Source of the DNA: Coriobacteriia bacterium
GTDB lineage: Bacteria > Actinomycetota > Coriobacteriia > Coriobacteriales > QAMH01
NCBI GenBank assembly: GCA_900758075.1
Contig: CAAEQF010000126.1
Location: 1-5,090 of the forward strand
Reading direction: 5' to 3'
Length of the DNA: 5,090 nt
Below the pieces are notes generated by a model, which saw only the letters and a program-made list of their open reading frames with translations, did not search any database and had not been told where the DNA came from. Positions 1-5,090 of the stretch are shown one piece after another. The translations under genes were made by a program, and so were the position numbers. The number at the start of each line of letters is the position of its first letter. The first letter of the stretch is position 1.

Positions 1-881
1 CGCTGCACCTCATCTATGGGTTCGAGGCAGACCATCTCTTCAAGCAGCACCTCACGAGCGTTCGCTGCATCGCCGACGAGATAACGGCTGTAGTCGGCAA
101 CATATCGACCAAATCGGTGGAACGCCGCGAACTCGACGCGTTTACCGTGGCCAAATACCATGAGCTTGGGGGACAGACCATCGATCGGTTCTCCCTGCGC
201 TCGATCGACCCCGTGAACAAGGTCGTGACGGGATTCGTGAACCACGAGCATCCCTTTGAGTGTTCCTACGACGTCCTCATCGCCGCAGACGGCGCCCTCT
301 CAACAACGCGTCAGCTCCTGACTGGCAGCGCACCCGATGCGATCCTCGCGCTCGAAGCGGATGTCGAGCACCGGGGCGCGCCGTACACCATGGCATACGA
401 GAGCGGTTTTTTCGGCTACAGCTGGTATGCTCCGGCTGGTGGCCGCGCAAAGATCGGCTGCACTGCGTTTCGCGGCAACCCCGACTTGAGGGCAGAGCTC
501 GAAAGGTTTTCGCACTTCATCGGCGTAGAGGCGGAGCAGGTGCGGGGCGCGTACATTCCGACGGGCAGCGACGTTTTGCTGCACAAGGGCAGCTGCTATT
601 TTCTCGGGGATGCCGCAAGCCTCATCTGCCCACCTTCGGGCGAGGGAATCTACTTCGCGCTGTGGTCTGCCTGGTGCCTTGCCCGCGCGCTCACGACGAG
701 CGCCAGCTACGAGGCGCTGCTTGCCAAGACTTGCGCCGTTATCAGGCGCGAGTACAGAACACGCGACGTCTTTTTCAACAAGAGGTTCATGGAGTTCGGC
801 ATCAAGGCGGCCGATGCGACGCCATACGGCAGAGAGCGCGCCGTCAAATACGCACTCAAGCATTTCGCGAGCTTCGAATGA
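1..881 (+). CDS. FAD-dependent oxidoreductase, geranylgeranyl-reductase/PHBH-like, 5'-truncated
   Basis: This frame is open from base 3 to the TGA at 879-881 (292 residues). It enters from the left edge, so the N-terminal GxGxxG dinucleotide fold and true start lie outside; the GTG at 117 is internal. Visible landmarks fit group A flavoprotein hydroxylases/reductases: an R-x-x-L-D segment (RRELDAF, residues 41-47) followed by an A-x-x-x-x-x-G helix; VLIAADGALSTTR (91-103), the 'DG' motif; a GYSWYAPAGG strand (138-147), where geranylgeranyl reductases carry a Gly-Trp-x-x-Pro pattern; and GDAASLICPPSGEG (202-215), the second FAD-binding motif contacting the ribityl/pyrophosphate part. The family reduces or hydroxylates lipophilic or aromatic substrates using FAD and NAD(P)H; the substrate here cannot be read. 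No membrane segment is seen. The next gene is co-oriented 92 bases on but appears to have its own promoter. Family assignment is fairly sure; specific function is unknown. Confidence 0.85.
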   Translation, partial: LHLIYGFEADHLFKQHLTSVRCIADEITAVVGNISTKSVERRELDAFTVAKYHELGGQTIDRFSLRSIDPVNKVVTGFVNHEHPFECSYDVLIAADGALSTTRQLLTGSAPDAILALEADVEHRGAPYTMAYESGFFGYSWYAPAGGRAKIGCTAFRGNPDLRAELERFSHFIGVEAEQVRGAYIPTGSDVLLHKGSCYFLGDAASLICPPSGEGIYFALWSAWCLARALTTSASYEALLAKTCAVIRREYRTRDVFFNKRFMEFGIKAADATPYGRERAVKYALKHFASFE

Positions 882-928
882 CAGGGTGCCGCCGCCCACA
901 CGATGGGTGTGCGGTAGGGCTGGCCGAA

Positions 929-939
929 TTGACTATAAT
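929..939 (+). promoter_or_regulatory. candidate promoter for the NSS transporter gene
   Basis: A perfect TATAAT hexamer lies at 934-939 in the 92-base gap before the transporter gene, overlapping a TTGACT at 929-934. If TATAAT is the -10 element, transcription would begin near 946, giving a leader of about 27 bases that contains the purine-rich ribosome site AGGGGGAGA (962-970). No good -35 box lies 16-18 bases upstream. A TG dinucleotide at 930-931 is one base too far from the hexamer for a classical extended -10. The alternative, TTGACT as -35 with GCAATA (952-957) as -10, is weaker and leaves only about 10 bases of leader. The hexamer is plain; its use is inferred. Confidence 0.45.
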
Positions 940-973
940 CACTCGGAATTGGCAATAGGGTAGGGGGAGAAAC

Positions 974-2386
974 GTGCAAGAGGGACAAGAGCGAGAGCAT
1001 TTTGCCTCGCGTATCGGATTTATTCTCGTCGCGGCAGGCTGCGCCATCGGCATTGGCAACGTCTGGCGCTTTCCATACATCACGGGTCAGTACGGAGGAG
1101 CAGCCTTCGTGCTGCTGTACCTGATTTTCCTCGTGATTCTCGGCCTGCCCGTCATGGTCATGGAGTTTTCCGTCGGCCGTGCGAGCCAGAAGAGCTCGGC
1201 ACTCGCCTTTGACATCCTCCAGCCAAAGCGCAGCTTCCACTGGTTTGGCTGGTGGGGGTATATCGGCTGCATGATCCTCATGATGTTCTACACGACCGTC
1301 GCCGGCTGGATGATTGCCTACATTCCCAAACTCGCGTCGGGTCAGTTCGCAGATGCTTCGGTTGACGCGACTGCACAGGTGTTCTCTGCCATGGTGCAAA
1401 ACCCCACTGAGATGATCGTCTGGATGCTCGTTGCCGTCGCTATCGGCTTTGTTACCTGTGCGATTGGCCTCCAGAAGGGCGTCGAGCGCATAACGAAGGT
1501 CATGATGGCGGCGCTGTTCGTCATCATGCTCCTGCTCTGCATCAGGTCCATGACGCTGCCCGGTGCGGGCGAGGGCATCGCGTTCTACTTGCTTCCCGAT
1601 TTCTCCCATCTGTTTGCGGGCGATACGGTTGCAGAGCAGTGGGGCACGTTCGGGCAGGCGGTCTATGCCGCCATGGGGCAGGCGTTCTTCTCGCTCTCGC
1701 TCGGTATCGCCGCTATGGAGATCTTTGGGTCGCGCGTTGGAAGCGAGCGCAGTCTGAACGGCGAGGCAATCAACATCACCGTGCTCAACACGGTCGTCGC
1801 AATCCTCGCGGGGCTCATAATCTTTCCCGCGTGCTTTGCCTATGGAGTGAGCCCCGATGCCGGTCCGTCGCTCGTGTTCGTCACGCTGCCGATGGTATTT
1901 GGTCAGATGCCACTCGGCAACGTCTGGGGTGCCCTGTTCTTCTTGCTTATGAGTTTTGCCGCGCTCTCCACGGTCATCGCCGTGTTCGAGAACCTTGTCG
2001 GCTGGTTCATGGACAAGTTCGACATGACGCGCGGACGTGCCGTCGCCTGGAATGCCGCGCTCGTCGTCGTGTTAAGCCTGCCCTGCGCTCTTGGCTTCAA
2101 CGTATGGAGCGGCATCGCCATCCCCGGCATCGGCGATATCCAGTCTATCGAGGACTTCATCGTGTCCAATAACATGCTGCCTCTCGGCTCGCTCATCTTC
2201 GTCATCTTCTGCACGACCAAGTTCGGCTGGGGATGGGACAAGTTCATCGAAGAGGCAGACAAGGGCAAGGGGGTCAAGCTGCCCGTGCGCTTCCGCCTCT
2301 GGTACAAGTACGGTATTCCGGTCCTCATCGTCATTATCTTCGTCATGGGCTACGTGCCCAAGATTTCTGCCTGGATGGGGATGTAG
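974..2386 (+). CDS. Sodium-dependent transporter, NSS (SLC6/LeuT-like) family
   Basis: This is a 470-residue polytopic inner-membrane protein of the neurotransmitter:sodium symporter family, expected to import an amino acid or related amine with Na+. The start is GTG at 974, preceded by AGGGGGAGA at 962-970. The family signature is in the first segment: GIGNVWRFPY (26-35), then YGGAAF (40-45). By hand alignment to LeuT, N29 matches the Na1 ligand Asn27, S240 in FFSLSLG (238-244) matches Thr254, N272 matches Asn286, and Ser332-Thr333 in TM8 match the Na2 pair Thr354-Ser355. Y106 matches substrate-gating Tyr108. Most sodium-site residues are therefore kept, so it is probably active. The position equal to LeuT Glu290 (the chloride-site position) appears to be Ala276. 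About 11-12 membrane segments are expected; length is ordinary for bacterial members. A strong terminator follows 38 bases after the stop, so it is likely monocistronic. Substrate cannot be read; tryptophan, tyrosine or branched-chain amino acids are known for bacterial relatives. Confidence 0.93.
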   Translation: MQEGQEREHFASRIGFILVAAGCAIGIGNVWRFPYITGQYGGAAFVLLYLIFLVILGLPVMVMEFSVGRASQKSSALAFDILQPKRSFHWFGWWGYIGCMILMMFYTTVAGWMIAYIPKLASGQFADASVDATAQVFSAMVQNPTEMIVWMLVAVAIGFVTCAIGLQKGVERITKVMMAALFVIMLLLCIRSMTLPGAGEGIAFYLLPDFSHLFAGDTVAEQWGTFGQAVYAAMGQAFFSLSLGIAAMEIFGSRVGSERSLNGEAINITVLNTVVAILAGLIIFPACFAYGVSPDAGPSLVFVTLPMVFGQMPLGNVWGALFFLLMSFAALSTVIAVFENLVGWFMDKFDMTRGRAVAWNAALVVVLSLPCALGFNVWSGIAIPGIGDIQSIEDFIVSNNMLPLGSLIFVIFCTTKFGWGWDKFIEEADKGKGVKLPVRFRLWYKYGIPVLIVIIFVMGYVPKISAWMGM

Positions 2387-2424
2387 CGCGGCCGGACGCA
2401 AGGCCTCCACTCTTGGCATGCAGA

Positions 2425-2462
2425 CGGGCGGGGTAGCCTCTAGCCCGCCTGGGTTTTCTTTT
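2425..2462 (+). terminator. Rho-independent terminator of the NSS transporter gene
   Basis: A GC-rich stem pairs 2425-2435 with 2441-2451 around the loop GCCTC, with one G/G mismatch (2433/2443) and one G-T wobble (2426/2450). The core is GGCGGG/CCCGCC. It is followed, after two G, by TTTTCTTTT (2454-2462). It begins 38 bases after the transporter stop. No A-run precedes the stem, so it should act on the + strand only. Confidence 0.88.
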
Positions 2463-2540
2463 GACCCTGAATGACGTTGAAAGCTTGTCAGGTCCTACGC
2501 TTTGCGAAGAGGAGGACGGAAGTTTTTAAGTGCCGAAACA

Positions 2541-2585
2541 CAAAAAATGATGCCCTCGACAGCTTTGACTCGTCGTGGGCATCAT
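2541..2585 (-). terminator. Rho-independent terminator of the AGCS symporter gene
   Basis: A perfect 9-bp stem pairs ATGATGCCC (2547-2555) with GGGCATCAT (2577-2585). It is extended past a T/T mismatch by CGAC (2557-2560) pairing with GTCG (2572-2575), leaving an 11-base loop. On the + strand the stem is preceded by AAAAAA (2542-2547), which reads as a U-run after the stem on the - strand. It lies about 75 bases beyond the stop of the leftward symporter gene and faces the + strand terminator of the neighbouring transporter, so the convergent genes are insulated from each other. Confidence 0.87.
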
Positions 2586-2658
2586 GCTATCCGAGTGTCG
2601 TTTGAGGATATGCGGCGCTTTCGTTTTCCTGTGGACCAAAATCGGATACGCGACAGTT

Positions 2659-4077
2659 CTATTTAGACTGCACGATAGGAATGTCTTCTTCCCATTTCTC
2701 GCCGAGGTTGCCATCGTAGACGTAGTGTTTGGTCTCTTTGGCGATCATGCCCGAAAGCGCGAGTATCAAGATGATGTTCGGAACGGCCATGAGCGCATTT
2801 CCGATATCCGAAATCGTCCAGACCATGTCGCCGACGCCGATGGCTCCAAAGAACCCGACGATGACGTAGATGATCTGATAGGGGACAATCGCCTTTCGGC
2901 CAAACAGGTACGTGGCGCAGCGGTTGCCATAATAGCTCCACCCGAGAATCGTCGAATAGGCAAAGCTCACCATGCCGAGGATGAGAATGGGCGTTCCCAC
3001 GAAGGGGATGGTGGCAAATGCGGCGTTCGCCAAATCGGCCCCCTGCTGCAGCGTGCCGGAGGCGGCGATCTCGGGGTGGGCGAGCATGGTGGACACGAGC
3101 ACGAAGCCGGTCATGAGGCAGATCACCACAGTCGACCAGAACGTGCCGGTCGAGGCAACGAGCGCCTGACGTGCGGGGTTCTTGGTAGAGGCGGCTGCTG
3201 CGACGATAGGCGCGGTTCCGAGGCCCGACTCGTTAGAGAACAGCCCGCGTGCGCACCCGTACTGGAGGGCGACCATGATACCGCTTCCGACGGCTCCTCC
3301 GAAGGCGGCCTTTGCAGTGAACGCGCATTCGAGGATCTCCATCAGTGCAGCGCCGAGGTACTGGTAGTTGATCACGAGGATGACGATGCAGCCGAGCGCA
3401 TAGGCAACCGCCATGAAGGGCACGAGTTTCTCGCAAACGTTGGCGATGGTCTTGACGCCGCCAAAGATAACGACGGCAACGAGGATCGTGATTACGATGG
3501 CGAGCACCCACTTGGGAATGACGGGGAAATTGCCGCAGATGATGCTCGTCATCGCAGAGGACTGGACGGCGGAGCCGGTTCCCAGAGTTGCGATTACGGC
3601 GAACAAGGCGAACAGCACCGCGCCGGCTTTTGCCCATTTGGGGGTCGTGCCGTCGGGGCGTTTGAAGGCGCGTTCCCAAGCGTACATGGCGCCGCCGATC
3701 ATCTCGCCCTTGTGGTCTTTCACACGGTAGCGAATCGAGGCGTAGACCTCGGTGTACTTCGTAGCGATGCCGAACACGCCGGTGAGCCACATCCAGAAGA
3801 CGGCACCGGGTCCGCCCGAGATGATCGCGGTGGCAACGCCGACGATAGAGCCGGTGCCGATCGTGCCGGCGAGCGCGGTCACGAGCGCGCCGAACTGAGA
3901 GACATCGCCCTCGGCGTCATCGTCATCCTGTACCGACATCTTGATTGCCGTCGGCAGCTTGCGTTGGATGAACCTGAGTCTGATGGTGAGGAAAATGTGC
4001 GTTCCCAGAAGCAGGCAAATCATTACCGGGCCCCAGACGAACGCATCCACCTGGTTTAAAATATCTTCAATATTCAT
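2659..4077 (-). CDS. Alanine/glycine:cation symporter (AGCS family)
   Basis: Inner-membrane amino-acid:Na+ symporter, 472 residues from the ATG at 4077-4075, a normal family length. The N-terminus, an amphipathic stretch then FVWGPVMICLLLGTHIFLTI (13-32), is typical. Core motifs are GTIGTGSIVGVATAI (71-85), the family signature GGPGAVFWMW (88-97), and RGLFSNESGLGTAPIVAAA (277-295). An acidic patch DDDD (51-54) precedes the first core motif, and the C-terminal 25 or so residues are hydrophilic. Known members import alanine or glycine with Na+ (or H+). Two departures from the usual consensus are visible: Ser77 where GNI is usual, and Gly100 where a small residue such as Ala is usual after the FWMW box. 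An in-frame GTG at 4095 could add six residues. Neither start has a clear Shine-Dalgarno sequence; ATG 4077 is chosen because the family normally begins this close to the first helix. A terminator lies downstream. It is divergent from the VanZ-like gene and probably transcribed alone. Confidence 0.94.
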   Translation of the reverse strand: MNIEDILNQVDAFVWGPVMICLLLGTHIFLTIRLRFIQRKLPTAIKMSVQDDDDAEGDVSQFGALVTALAGTIGTGSIVGVATAIISGGPGAVFWMWLTGVFGIATKYTEVYASIRYRVKDHKGEMIGGAMYAWERAFKRPDGTTPKWAKAGAVLFALFAVIATLGTGSAVQSSAMTSIICGNFPVIPKWVLAIVITILVAVVIFGGVKTIANVCEKLVPFMAVAYALGCIVILVINYQYLGAALMEILECAFTAKAAFGGAVGSGIMVALQYGCARGLFSNESGLGTAPIVAAAASTKNPARQALVASTGTFWSTVVICLMTGFVLVSTMLAHPEIAASGTLQQGADLANAAFATIPFVGTPILILGMVSFAYSTILGWSYYGNRCATYLFGRKAIVPYQIIYVIVGFFGAIGVGDMVWTISDIGNALMAVPNIILILALSGMIAKETKHYVYDGNLGEKWEEDIPIVQSK

Positions 4078-4078
4078 G

Positions 4079-4124
4079 GTGCTACACGTTAGCACAAGTG
4101 GGCGTGCTTAGGCGTAAGCCATGC
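4079..4124 (-). promoter_or_regulatory. Stacked inverted repeats in the symporter 5' region
   Basis: Read on the - strand, four short blocks precede the symporter ATG: GCTTA (4119-4115), TAAGCAC (4110-4104), GTGCTA (4095-4090) and TAGCAC (4084-4079). Blocks 1 and 2 can pair (5 bp, loop CGCC), 2 and 3 can pair (AGCAC/GTGCT, 5 bp), and 3 and 4 can pair (perfect 6 bp, loop ACGTG). Neighbouring pairings exclude each other. The last block ends one base before the ATG. This could be a protein operator in DNA or a leader RNA that switches between folds. The repeats are seen; function is inferred, and the stems are short. Confidence 0.4.
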
Positions 4125-4125
4125 G

Positions 4126-4131
4126 ATTCTA
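4126..4131 (-). promoter_or_regulatory. possible -10 element for the AGCS symporter gene
   Basis: TAGAAT on the - strand differs from the -10 consensus at one position. It would start transcription near 4119, giving a leader of about 42 bases that includes all four inverted-repeat blocks. No recognisable -35 box lies 16-18 bases upstream, so this is a weak prediction. Confidence 0.3.
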
Positions 4132-4138
4132 CCTGCCA

Positions 4139-4147
4139 TGATATACA
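4139..4147 (+). promoter_or_regulatory. possible extended -10 element for the VanZ-like gene
   Basis: TGATATACA has the TGn extension followed by TATACA. It lacks the conserved final T of a -10 box, and no -35 box is evident. It would place a transcript start near 4154, upstream of the ribosome site at 4179 and downstream of the GTG at 4098, which would then not be transcribed from this promoter. Weak evidence. Confidence 0.22.
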
Positions 4148-4178
4148 GGTTATTACCGTCGCCGACGAGCGTGGAATC

Positions 4179-4186
4179 AGGAGGGG
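4179..4186 (+). promoter_or_regulatory. Shine-Dalgarno site that decides the VanZ-like start
   Basis: AGGAGGGG lies 10 bases before the GTG at 4197. It is the only strong ribosome-binding sequence in the region. The in-frame GTG codons at 4098 and 4104 have none, and translation from them would add a polar N-terminus before the first membrane helix that VanZ-like proteins normally lack. Confidence 0.7.
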
Positions 4187-4196
4187 CAGTTCGGGA

Positions 4197-4715
4197 GTGG
4201 GCCGTCAGAAGCTGCTGCTATACGTATACGCCGCACTTGCCATCGCCATGATGGCAGCGATCTTTTGGTTTTCCGCGCAGGTAGGGGCGGATTCATCATC
4301 CAAAAGCGATGCCATCGCTGCCGTTATCTGCGAAAAGCTCATCCCGGGATTCAGCAGTTTAGCCGCCGATGCTCAAGATGGGGTGTTCTCTGCAGTGACG
4401 TTCGCCATTCGGAAGGCAGCGCACATGACCGAATACGCGATTTTGGGCGCACTGTACTGTTTGGGCATCTACCAGCTCGGAATTGTCCGAGGCATTTGCA
4501 TTCGAGAACTCAGCCGTACGGGACTCGTCGCGTGGGTGCTTGCCGTCGCATACGCGTCTTCGGACGAAGCACATCAACTTTTCGTGGATGGAAGGTCCGG
4601 TATGGCAAGCGACGTCGTCATCAATTCCATCGGAGCTGTCGTCGGGATCTTTCTCGTGCTTGTGGTGCTGAAGCGAAAAGAGAGGAAACGGGGATGCGCA
4701 TCATCCGGTTCATGA
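4197..4715 (+). CDS. VanZ-like family membrane protein
   Basis: A 172-residue membrane protein starting at GTG 4197. Helices are expected at about 6-26, 77-97, 108-121 and 140-160. VanZ-family landmarks are FSAQ (25-28) at the end of helix 1, RKAAHMTEYAILG (72-84) with the conserved His and Glu, and DEAHQLFVDGRSG (123-135) followed by D-V-x-x-N-x-x-G (139-146). The namesake VanZ of the Tn1546 vancomycin cluster gives low-level teicoplanin resistance by an unknown mechanism. Most chromosomal relatives stand alone and have no known function. No van ligase, reductase or regulator gene is near, so a resistance role should not be assumed. The C-terminus is basic (KRKERKR, 159-165). The last residues (CASSGS) and the stop are encoded inside a perfect inverted repeat. 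The gene is divergent from the symporter and convergent with dut. An upstream GTG at 4098 would give 205 residues but lacks a ribosome site. Confidence 0.85.
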   Translation: MGRQKLLLYVYAALAIAMMAAIFWFSAQVGADSSSKSDAIAAVICEKLIPGFSSLAADAQDGVFSAVTFAIRKAAHMTEYAILGALYCLGIYQLGIVRGICIRELSRTGLVAWVLAVAYASSDEAHQLFVDGRSGMASDVVINSIGAVVGIFLVLVVLKRKERKRGCASSGS

Positions 4716-4725
4716 TGCGCATCCT
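4691..4725. repeat. Perfect 13-bp hairpin made of two palindromic decamers, over the VanZ-like stop
   Basis: Arms 4692-4704 and 4712-4724 are exact reverse complements around a 7-base loop, and a G-T wobble (4691/4725) adds a fourteenth pair. Each arm contains GATGCGCATC (4693-4702 and 4714-4723), itself a perfect palindrome, so the same decamer also occurs as a direct repeat 21 bases apart. The VanZ-like stop codon (4713-4715) lies in the second arm. No U-run follows on the + strand; on the - strand the flank is only mildly T-rich. It may be a transcript-end or RNA-protecting hairpin for the convergent genes, or a double protein-binding site. Confidence 0.6.
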
Positions 4726-4726
4726 A

Positions 4727-4740
4727 AAGTGCCAAGTGCC
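4727..4740. repeat. Tandem 7-bp direct repeat
   Basis: AAGTGCC occurs twice in immediate tandem at 4727-4733 and 4734-4740, just after the hairpin at the VanZ-like stop. One more copy lies at 2528-2534 near the symporter terminator. Probably chance or slippage; no role is suggested. Confidence 0.3.
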
Positions 4741-4763
4741 CATAAGATATGTTATCAGCTATT

Positions 4764-4797
4764 TAAGATAAAAGAGGGGGAAGGCAAACCCGTCTTC
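4764..4797 (-). terminator. weak candidate terminator of dut
   Basis: On the - strand, GAAG at the dut stop pairs with CTTC (4797-4794 with 4783-4780). An A/C mismatch, one C-G and one G-T pair extend it, and then CCCCCTCTTTTATCTT follows. The stem is short and imperfect and the C-run separates it from the T-rich tail. The stronger hairpin at 4691-4725 may instead mark the transcript end. Confidence 0.25.
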
Positions 4798-5090
4798 TAC
4801 TTCTTGCCGGTCGAGCCAAAGCCATCCTCGCCGCGTTCGGTAGCGTCGAGCTCGTCTACCACGTCGATCGTGACGACCGGCACTTCCTGAATGACGAGCT
4901 GCGCGATGCGCTCGCCGCGCTGGATCCGAATGGTATTCTCTACATCGGTATTGAGCGCGATGACCTTGAGCTCACCCCGATAACCGCTGTCGATGAGCCC
5001 GGGTGTGTTGACTATGGTCAGCCCCTCGCGCGCCGCAAGACCGCTTCGTGGCTGCACGAACCCTGCATAGCCTTCGGGAATGGCGATGGC
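4797..5090 (-). CDS. dut: dUTP diphosphatase (dUTPase), C-terminal part, cut by the right edge
   Basis: dUTPase hydrolyses dUTP to dUMP and pyrophosphate in the cytoplasm, keeping uracil out of DNA and feeding thymidylate synthesis. The frame is open from base 5090 leftward to the TAG at 4797-4799, giving 97 residues. Relative to typical homotrimeric enzymes of about 145-155 residues, roughly the first third (including motif I) is off the window; the GTG at 5057 is internal. Motif II is PRSGLA (14-19). Motif III is NTPGLIDSGYRGEL (28-41), with the catalytic Asp34 and the uracil-stacking Tyr37. Motif IV is GERIAQLVI (59-67). Motif V, the mobile C-terminal arm that closes the active site, is RGEDGFGSTG (86-95); its fourth position is Asp where Gly is most usual. 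The enzyme looks active. It is convergent with the VanZ-like gene across an 81-base gap, and no functional tie to its neighbours is apparent. Confidence 0.95.
   Translation of the reverse strand, partial: AIAIPEGYAGFVQPRSGLAAREGLTIVNTPGLIDSGYRGELKVIALNTDVENTIRIQRGERIAQLVIQEVPVVTIDVVDELDATERGEDGFGSTGKK

Noticed and set aside
891..914. Hairpin CACAC/GTGTG with a bulged GC extension after the oxidoreductase stop, a possible terminator
   Set aside because: The core stem is 5 bp, the extension needs a 2-base bulge, and no T-run follows on the + strand.
707..1609. 300-codon - strand frame across the oxidoreductase and NSS genes
   Set aside because: It spans an intergenic gap and two real genes, with low-complexity polar translation and no motif.
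2492..2527. GTCCT/AGGAC arms with a nested CGC/GCG stem followed by a T-run, a possible second terminator
   Set aside because: The pairing is broken by a very uneven internal loop, and the strong terminator at 2425-2462 already ends the transcript.
2509..2550. AGGAGG-like sequence in the convergent gap, suggesting a small gene
   Set aside because: The nearest downstream GTG (2530) runs only six codons before a stop, and the sequence lies within the terminator region of two genes.
2575..4059. Long open frame of 494 codons on the + strand opposite the symporter
   Set aside because: It is the antisense shadow of the AGCS gene: its translation is rich in Asp, Gly, His and Arg with no domain, while the - strand frame carries clear family motifs.
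4098..4196. N-terminal extension of the VanZ-like protein from GTG 4098
   Set aside because: No ribosome site, polar non-family sequence, and a strong AGGAGGGG directs the start to 4197.
4197..4715. Glycopeptide-resistance cluster
   Set aside because: Only a VanZ-like protein is present; no vanHAX-type or regulator genes are in the window, and lone VanZ homologues are common.

Overview
The window is a gene-dense stretch of bacterial chromosome with five protein genes, two of them cut by the window edges. Codon use favours G/C at third positions, GTG starts occur (the Na+ transporter and the VanZ-like gene), and intergenic gaps are more AT-rich. Together with the protein types, this fits a moderately high-GC anaerobic Actinomycetota, possibly class Coriobacteriia. 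That placement is an inference from general style, not from a marker gene, and should be held loosely.

Layout, left to right. (1) 1-881, + strand: the C-terminal part of an FAD-dependent oxidoreductase of the PHBH / geranylgeranyl-reductase type. (2) 974-2386, + strand: a complete neurotransmitter:sodium symporter (NSS/SLC6-like) transporter, with a candidate promoter in the 92-base gap upstream and a strong intrinsic terminator at 2425-2462. (3) 2387-2658: a 272-base convergent gap that holds this terminator and a second strong one (2541-2585) facing the other way. I see no gene in it. (4) 2659-4077, - strand: a complete alanine/glycine:cation symporter (AGCS). (5) 4078-4196: a divergent intergenic region with stacked short inverted repeats beside the symporter start. 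(6) 4197-4715, + strand: a VanZ-like membrane protein. (7) 4716-4796: a short AT-rich convergent gap next to a perfect 13-bp hairpin built from two copies of a palindromic decamer. (8) 4797-5090, - strand: the C-terminal part of dUTPase (dut), running off the right edge.

How the genes relate: the two transporters belong to unrelated families but both are sodium-coupled amino-acid carriers. They are convergent and each has its own terminator, so they are probably separate transcription units. Two Na+-driven amino-acid importers side by side suggest a cell that relies on amino-acid uptake. The oxidoreductase, VanZ-like protein and dUTPase have no evident pathway link to them. No tRNA, rRNA, CRISPR array, insertion sequence or phage feature is visible, and I do not see a wholly undescribed system. 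The most interesting material is small-scale: the nested inverted repeats at the symporter 5' end, the double palindrome at the VanZ stop codon, and family-motif substitutions in three proteins.
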